64,000 nt of DNA from Membranipora membranacea. Its lineage: Eukaryota; Bryozoa; Gymnolaemata; Cheilostomatida; Membraniporidae. A model generated the notes under the pieces. The model was not told the origin of the DNA. It ran no database searches and worked only from the letters and a program-made list of their open reading frames with translations. Below, piece after piece: positions 58,721 through 64,000 of the stretch (its first letter is position 1; each line of letters starts with the position of its first letter). The stretch spans positions 33,664,001 to 33,728,000 of the forward strand of contig OU612065.1 in NCBI GenBank assembly GCA_914767715.1, in the 5' to 3' direction. The translations under genes were made by a program, and so were the position numbers.

Positions 58721-61307
58721 ATGGCTCGTAAGAACAAAGACCCACAAACAAAAGAGGTTGCGACCTTTGGCTCAGCAACTGTAGCGTAAATCAATTTTGG
58801 TCTTCTTATCGGCGCCATCGGATTGGAGATTTATTTTACTGACAAAGAGAATCGTCAACAGAGTGCTTTGGATCAGGTGAGTTGTATTATGAATCCTAAG
58901 TGCAATATTATGAAAACATTTATGCAAAAAAAACTTTAGTATTTTATACTGTTCAACTTGCCAGGCATATATTGTTTTTTGAGGAATTCCACTCAGCAAA
59001 CAGGCTCCAAAGATATTGAATATATGTTATGGTAGGTCACAGGCTGAATTGGGGTAATATACATTTAGAAGTTATTACATTCCAATGATCATGCATCTAC
59101 CAAAATTGGAGGAAACAAAAGCCTAAAATTGATTTTAAGTTTTTCCTTATTACAGCATTACGTGAGAACTTATGGTCACCTAACACATCTAGATAAATTA
59201 AGAGATGAGTTTAACACCTCCGAACTTTCAGCAGCAGGATATGAGCCTCTCTGGTCTGATGATGACAACTTTATCAATGTATACAAGAGACAAGGTGAGA
59301 ATTACCAAACTCTCACTTCATGACTTTTGACATTGTTACTTTCCAAAAACTGTTGCAAATATTATTGAGTAAATACATTCATGTGCAAACAATCATCGAC
59401 AAAATTTCTAAAGTTGAATTGTGCAGAAGTGGGCAATTTAAGCTTTGTAAGAATCAATGCGAAATGGCGGTCTTTGGCTACTTTTTGTATTCTCATTATA
59501 ATGATTATGTTGTCGGAAGGATTATCAAGATATGTGCACTTGAATTTTGAAGACTCTCTTAGAGCAATGGGTGAAAGCTACTTCTTCTAGTTCTTTTGAT
59601 AATCACACTAAGGGACATAATTATGTTTGTTCCTGATTCTTTTAAAGCTCGCCGCTAGAATTCTAGGCAAGGCAGTCAACAACACGCTGGAGGAAACAGG
59701 AGGAGACCCACCGCTAGCGTCGGCGGGAGGACCAGCTGTCGCTGCCTTACAGGTCCACGTGGACCACCTGGTGCTCCTGGTGAAAGAGGTGAGGATACTG
59801 TGAAGGTAACCTGAGCAGGCTGTCGGGGTGGATGTAGCCCCCTCCCCACTCACCCCCGCCAGTCTGCCCAGGATACCGTGAAGGTCTCTGTAATTACTAT
59901 TTTTTTCTTTCTCAGGGGAAAACAAGTTGCCTCTAAATAACTACTTGCTATTTGTATACTCTCAAACCAATCTCTATAAATATGGAAACAAAAGCGGCTG
60001 GATGCTGTCTTCATCAAAGTTGTGTAGTGGTTTATGGTTTGTGGAATGAGAAATATTAGGTAACATGTATACAAATACCTTTTGTGAGTTTAAATGTTCC
60101 CCCAATGTTTTGACAGCTTCATACAATGTAATGCTTACATACAGCACTTTCTGCTTGTATGTATACATATCATAATCATAAGTTGAAAATGCATACAGGT
60201 TAAGTCTCTTGCCATAAAGTCCAGAAAATAGGAACATCAACATAATATGATATCACTGGACAACCTAAGTACAGGTAATGGAACATTACCTGATCAAATA
60301 TTTTTTACCAATTTAAGGGGACACGATTATCGAGGGGCAGGTTGTTGGAATACCAGGAGTAAACGGTGTAAGAGGACAAACTGGAGAAAAAGGATTCAGA
60401 GGAGTGACTGGTAAGTTTGGGCCGGGGGCTGTCGGAGGGCGAGGGGGAAAGAGTCTGGGGGGCTCAGACTAGCTATAACCATCCTGTAGCTTGCAAAATT
60501 TCGACCAAACAGTCTGTCAAAAATTGAACCCAGTAAACACTGTATCACCATAGATATAGTTGTCCATGAAGGCCAACATATATATGAAAACAAAGATTGA
60601 AATGGCAAGGAGATCTACAAAGCTCTAACTGAGCCTTGAGATCATCATCAGAAAAAAAATCCTAATTCAAGTCAGTTGATTCGCTCCGCACACTAGTAGT
60701 TTGAAAATCTGCGGCTTCAATGTTTACACCAAGGACCACCAAGAGGTAACTTCCATAATTTTTCACCCCCTTTATTATTTATTGAATGTCACAACAATTT
60801 CTTACAGGAGCTGCCGGAGCTAGAGGTGCTCAAGGTACCCGGGGAGTGCCGGGGAGAAATGGTATAAATGGTACTCCAGAGAGCAACGGACAACCAGGCA
60901 CCCCAGGTTTGAATGGTGCACCAGGAACGATCGGAGCAGATGGTAGTACAGGCTCTCCCGGTGTGCAAGGTGTTGCTGGACCTAATGGAACTCCAGAAGC
61001 GCCAGGAGCTCAAGGCACAATTGGAGTGTTTGGAACCAATGGAAGCCCAGGCTTGCCTGGTACGCCAGGTGTCAATGGAATTCAAGGACCGCCAGGAGAA
61101 CCAGGGACTGCAGGAGTAGCCGGAGTGCAAGGGCCCGCAGGTGTGTCCGGACCATTCGGAATACCTGGTCCAGATGGGGTACAAGGACTACCTGGAGCAA
61201 CAGGTGTGGATGGAGAGGATGGAGAGGATGGGACACCAGGTCCAAGAGGGCCAACTGGTGAGCCGGGCCGAGGTCCAAAGGAGGCACTATTTGCCGAATT
61301 CGGTTGA
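58721..61307 (+). pseudogene. Membrane-type collagen-like gene with in-frame stops
   Basis: Exons: 58721-58876, 59156-59294, 59648-59788, 60318-60410, 60808-61307. Start MARKNKDPQTKEVATF, then a hydrophobic FGLLIGAIGLEIYF, which suggests a type-II membrane or uncleaved-signal N-terminus. A non-collagenous stretch follows (HYVRTYGHLTHLDKLRDEF), then CRCLTGPRGPPGAPGERG and about 180 residues of Gly-X-Y. All exon phases agree. Faults: TAA at 58787-58789 just before the hydrophobic segment, TAG at 59656-59658, and two Gly-to-Glu changes in the helix. Spongin-like short collagens of sponges are the nearest type I can think of. It may be a pseudogene or contain sequence errors. Confidence 0.6.
60808..61307 (+). 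CDS. Collagen Gly-X-Y exon
   Basis: About 53 Gly-X-Y triplets without a stop, from GAAGARGAQGTRG to PRGPTGEPG, then RGPKEALFAEFG and TGA. Two triplets begin with Glu instead of Gly (TPESNGQPG and TPEAPGAQG). The stop is 94 bases before an AATAAA. A GGTGAGCC donor at about 61257 could instead splice to an exon I did not find. Confidence 0.8.
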
Positions 61308-61400
61308 TCACATATTATGTTGACTGTCCGCAATCACATGACTGTATATCAATATTATCATACATTATCAAACTATACATCAATACTATTGTTTGTAACA

Positions 61401-61406
61401 AATAAA
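61401..61406 (+). terminator. Polyadenylation signal of the collagen-like gene
   Basis: AATAAA in an AT-rich context shortly after the collagen stop. Confidence 0.55.
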
Positions 61407-62582
61407 AATTTGTGATTAAGAAATAATTTTGCTTCTATGGGGGAATTGACTAATCGGTACTGTATGACTTGGCAAGCCCACGAGCAACAGATGAGAATCT
61501 CCTGTGAAAAATTGCAAAAATTACTCTAATTTGCTAACTTTAGATTTAATAATATTTATATATATTTATATGATGCTAATCTAACTGATTGATATCAGAT
61601 GTAATCACACTATGATTATCTTATACTGTCAAGTACTCTATAGAGAATAATGTGGTAACACTTTTAGTCTGAAATGTATGATTTATGTATGACACCGGAT
61701 ACCAAACATTTAAAAAATCCCTCCTCCACCACAGAGGCTACAAACTTGTTCTAAGTTTTAGGTATGTGTTTATAAATCAAAATTTCCGACAATAGCAAGA
61801 TGACACTACTGGCTATTATATGTATATCTATATATTATATCTTCAAGTTTCAGACTTAGATTTCTAATTGATGACCTCTGAATCTCATAACTTGTAGGAA
61901 TTTGCCAATTACACCTGCCAAGTGAACTTGTATAATCCCTTCATAATCGACAATGACACCCCTGGACACCTGATAATTAATAAGGATAAGCATAAATGTT
62001 GTTGATGTATATTCATGACAACTAGAGAATTTTTTGGGTTTTCCAAAAGTGACTTGCTGAAAATGTTGTAGGGCTACGGCCCCCATACATTGCCTATGAA
62101 TACCCCTCCTCCACCCCCCTTAAGGTTGAATTACAGCAGCCCTAAAAAAGGTATGCTGTTTATTATAATCAGAGCTCTCACAACCACTCGTGTTTAGGCC
62201 AAGTTACTCAGGCGATTTCAGAATATGAGTTTGAAAATCAGATTTTGTTTCATATTAATTAATAATGAACTCCGTCGGTGTGGATTAGACGACAATAATA
62301 AACAAACCTTTTGCTTTGTAATACGTGATGATACACTGACACACTAACCAACTGGCTGTTTACAGTTGGATTCTCAATGATGACCTGCTTATAAATCACA
62401 AACTGAACATTTCACCATTGAAGCCAATGAAATTTATCTGCAGCTGTGCTGCAGACCTTGTTTGGGAGGCTTACAGTCACTGAACCCCAAAACCCTCAGC
62501 TAATTATGCACAAAGCGCTTTGCAACTTTAAAATGCAACTACCAAACACAGTATAAGCAAAACTCAGAATTTGGATCCATCC
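61407..62582. other. No gene seen
   Basis: AT-rich sequence; no collagen, EFTUD2 or LRR exon recognised. Confidence 0.45.
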
Positions 62583-62830
62583 AGGTGGTCTTTCAATTAG
62601 GATAAGCCATTGAATTCCATATCGAATAGTACAATATTCGTTGGGATGAGCGCATTATTATTATCGCTATCTTTGTGTTTCCTTCAACCAATTAGACACC
62701 AACTCACCACCAAATTGCTCTCTCAGAATGTATATAGTTCCATCAAAGAGTGAGCGATTTGTGAGTGAGACCCTAGCAGGACTCGCTCACAGATCAGATT
62801 GCGATTTTGGTTGGTTGAGAGCACCCATTA
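62583..62830. mobile_element. MITE copy 4, decayed
   Basis: GGTCTTTCAATTAGGATAAGCC at the left and a body with ATATAGTTCCATCAAAGAGTG; the right end has lost its terminus (...GATTTTGGTTGGTTGAGAG). Confidence 0.5.
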
Positions 62831-64000
62831 TAAGTTTCCGATATAATTTCTTAATATTTAGGAGTTGTCTATACTTTGATAATGCACTCTGATTGGATGA
62901 TCTGGGCATACTAATTAGGCCTTTTACAATAGTTTTAACATAGCGCATGCAGGCATAGTTTGTAGAGGTTTGATGAATCGTCATTACAAATACCTGCCGT
63001 GCATGTAAGTGAACGAGGGAGAAAATGTAAATTCAGACGACTGAAACAAGGGTTATCACAATGAGTAAAAGGAGTAAAAGACTCCTTTTGGTTATAATAT
63101 GACCCTTGACTGAAACCAGATAAGAAAGTTAAAATGAAGACTTCTTTGATTACATTTGAAGACATTGATTCATAGGTCTACTCCAAAACCTGGGTCTTAA
63201 GTTAGCAATGTTGTCTCTCCACTTGAGTTTACATTTTAAGGGTAATTCACGACCTAGAAGACAAAAACTCAAGGAGGGCGCAGCAGTCATGTCTTACAAA
63301 AGATCCTCATAGTAGAGGGTTGTGTGCCAAGACAGTGGAGTGACATTTTAGGTATTTATTCTAATCCAACACCCTCAGGTGTTGTGAGAAGTGTGTTAGC
63401 TACGGTGGCACATGTCCTAATAATTTGTACTCATGCGGCCTCTACAACACGAATGTCAATCCATTGAACTACCTCTCCCTCAGGAATAACAACAGGACAA
63501 TATTGACAAATCAGCAATCAGTATCGCTCAAGCTATGTCTGGGACATTTGTCTAAATAAAAATGGCCGTCAAGTGATGAAATCAGTTTATTGCATCAGTG
63601 AAATAAAATGGCTAATAAGCCCATGTTATTTACCAAAGAGTTCATAACTATAGTTGTATCTCAAGAAAATATCTTACCCTAGCTTTCTATAGCTGCATCA
63701 CATGCCCAGTATACCTGATAGTAGTGTTGTTGATGATGTGAATAGCAAAGCACAAGTATATTCTGTTGATAATTTCTTTGCTTGCTCAGAAAATATAGTT
63801 AGGGTGGTCTCTTGGGCCCCAAATTATGCTCATTGGATAGAGCACATGCTGTAGGTAATCACATATGTTTCACTTTTCTAAAACATTGTCCATGTGAAGG
63901 GGTAGCAAGCCTCAAAATCAAAAATATGTCTTCAAAATACTTCACAAATGGTACAATTTGTCAATTAATATCTTCAGTCATAGTGCACTTTGAGACATGT
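62831..64000. other. No gene seen; one dispersed repeat
   Basis: A repeat at about 63312-63475 matches 49898-50060 and on the minus strand has a weak A-box-like GGTAGTTCAATGG, possibly a SINE. The rest is anonymous. Confidence 0.4.

Noticed and set aside
55350-59788. Reassigned stop codons (TAA/TAG read as amino acids)
   Set aside because: The caspase, ROC and LINE frames use stops normally, and the same region also has frameshifts and deletions, which a code change would not explain.
60789-61333. Minus-strand ORFs opposite the collagen exon (Pro/Leu-rich, Cys-rich)
   Set aside because: Composition effects of the Gly-X-Y repeat on the other strand and frames.

Overview
The window looks like nuclear DNA of an early-branching marine animal. 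A sponge is my best guess, and a cnidarian or another invertebrate is possible. The reasons are intron-rich genes with GT/AG introns, a metazoan-style spliceosomal GTPase gene, a short Gly-X-Y collagen with a type-II membrane N-terminus, a ROCO/caspase immune-type gene, and a dense load of non-LTR, Ty3/gypsy and foldback elements. No bacterial signals (operons, ribosome binding sites) are present. The assignment is inference, since no rRNA or mitochondrial marker is present.

Region 1 (about 1.4-49.1 kb, + strand) reads as one very long gene, or a recently amplified gene locus. Nine 141-nt leucine-rich-repeat (LRR) exons lie at 1416-4567. Six more 141-nt LRR exons of a second type are spread over 9458-35358. 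A 1904-nt exon then encodes a last LRR plus ROC GTPase and COR domains (43182-45085), and seven exons (45239-49109) encode a complete caspase domain and a C-terminal tail. All splice phases fit: every LRR exon is symmetric, phase 2 in and out. The predicted protein is therefore (LRR)n-ROC-COR-caspase, a GTPase switch physically linked to a death protease. The first exon and promoter are outside the window. In the nine-exon array the introns are almost identical while the exons differ mainly at predicted solvent-exposed LRR positions, which suggests diversifying selection on ligand recognition.

Between the LRR exons (about 8.6-39.6 kb) the DNA is a mosaic of segmental duplications of a roughly 8-kb unit (10.1-18.3, 27.8-34.4 and, partial, 35.1-39.6 kb). 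Each unit carries LRR exons, a conserved beta-alpha-gamma intron block, a 5'-truncated LINE tail and foldback elements. Between the first two copies lies a LINE with endonuclease and reverse transcriptase regions (minus strand, about 20.3-27.7 kb). It is split by a young Ty3/gypsy-like LTR element (22468-26890, two LTRs, 4-bp target duplication) that has kept gag and protease but lost reverse transcriptase, RNase H and integrase.

Region 2 (49.2-52.8 kb) is intergenic with a direct repeat and a MITE. Region 3 (52.8-58.1 kb, + strand) holds the 5' part of EFTUD2 (U5 snRNP GTPase, Snu114): eleven recognisable exons with good splice sites, but with a premature stop, two frameshifts and loss of the C-terminal domains, so it is probably a duplicated pseudogene. 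Region 4 (58.7-61.3 kb, + strand) is a collagen-like gene with two in-frame stops and two Gly-to-Glu breaks in its helix, also apparently decaying. From 61.4 kb to the end I see only repeats and anonymous AT-rich sequence.
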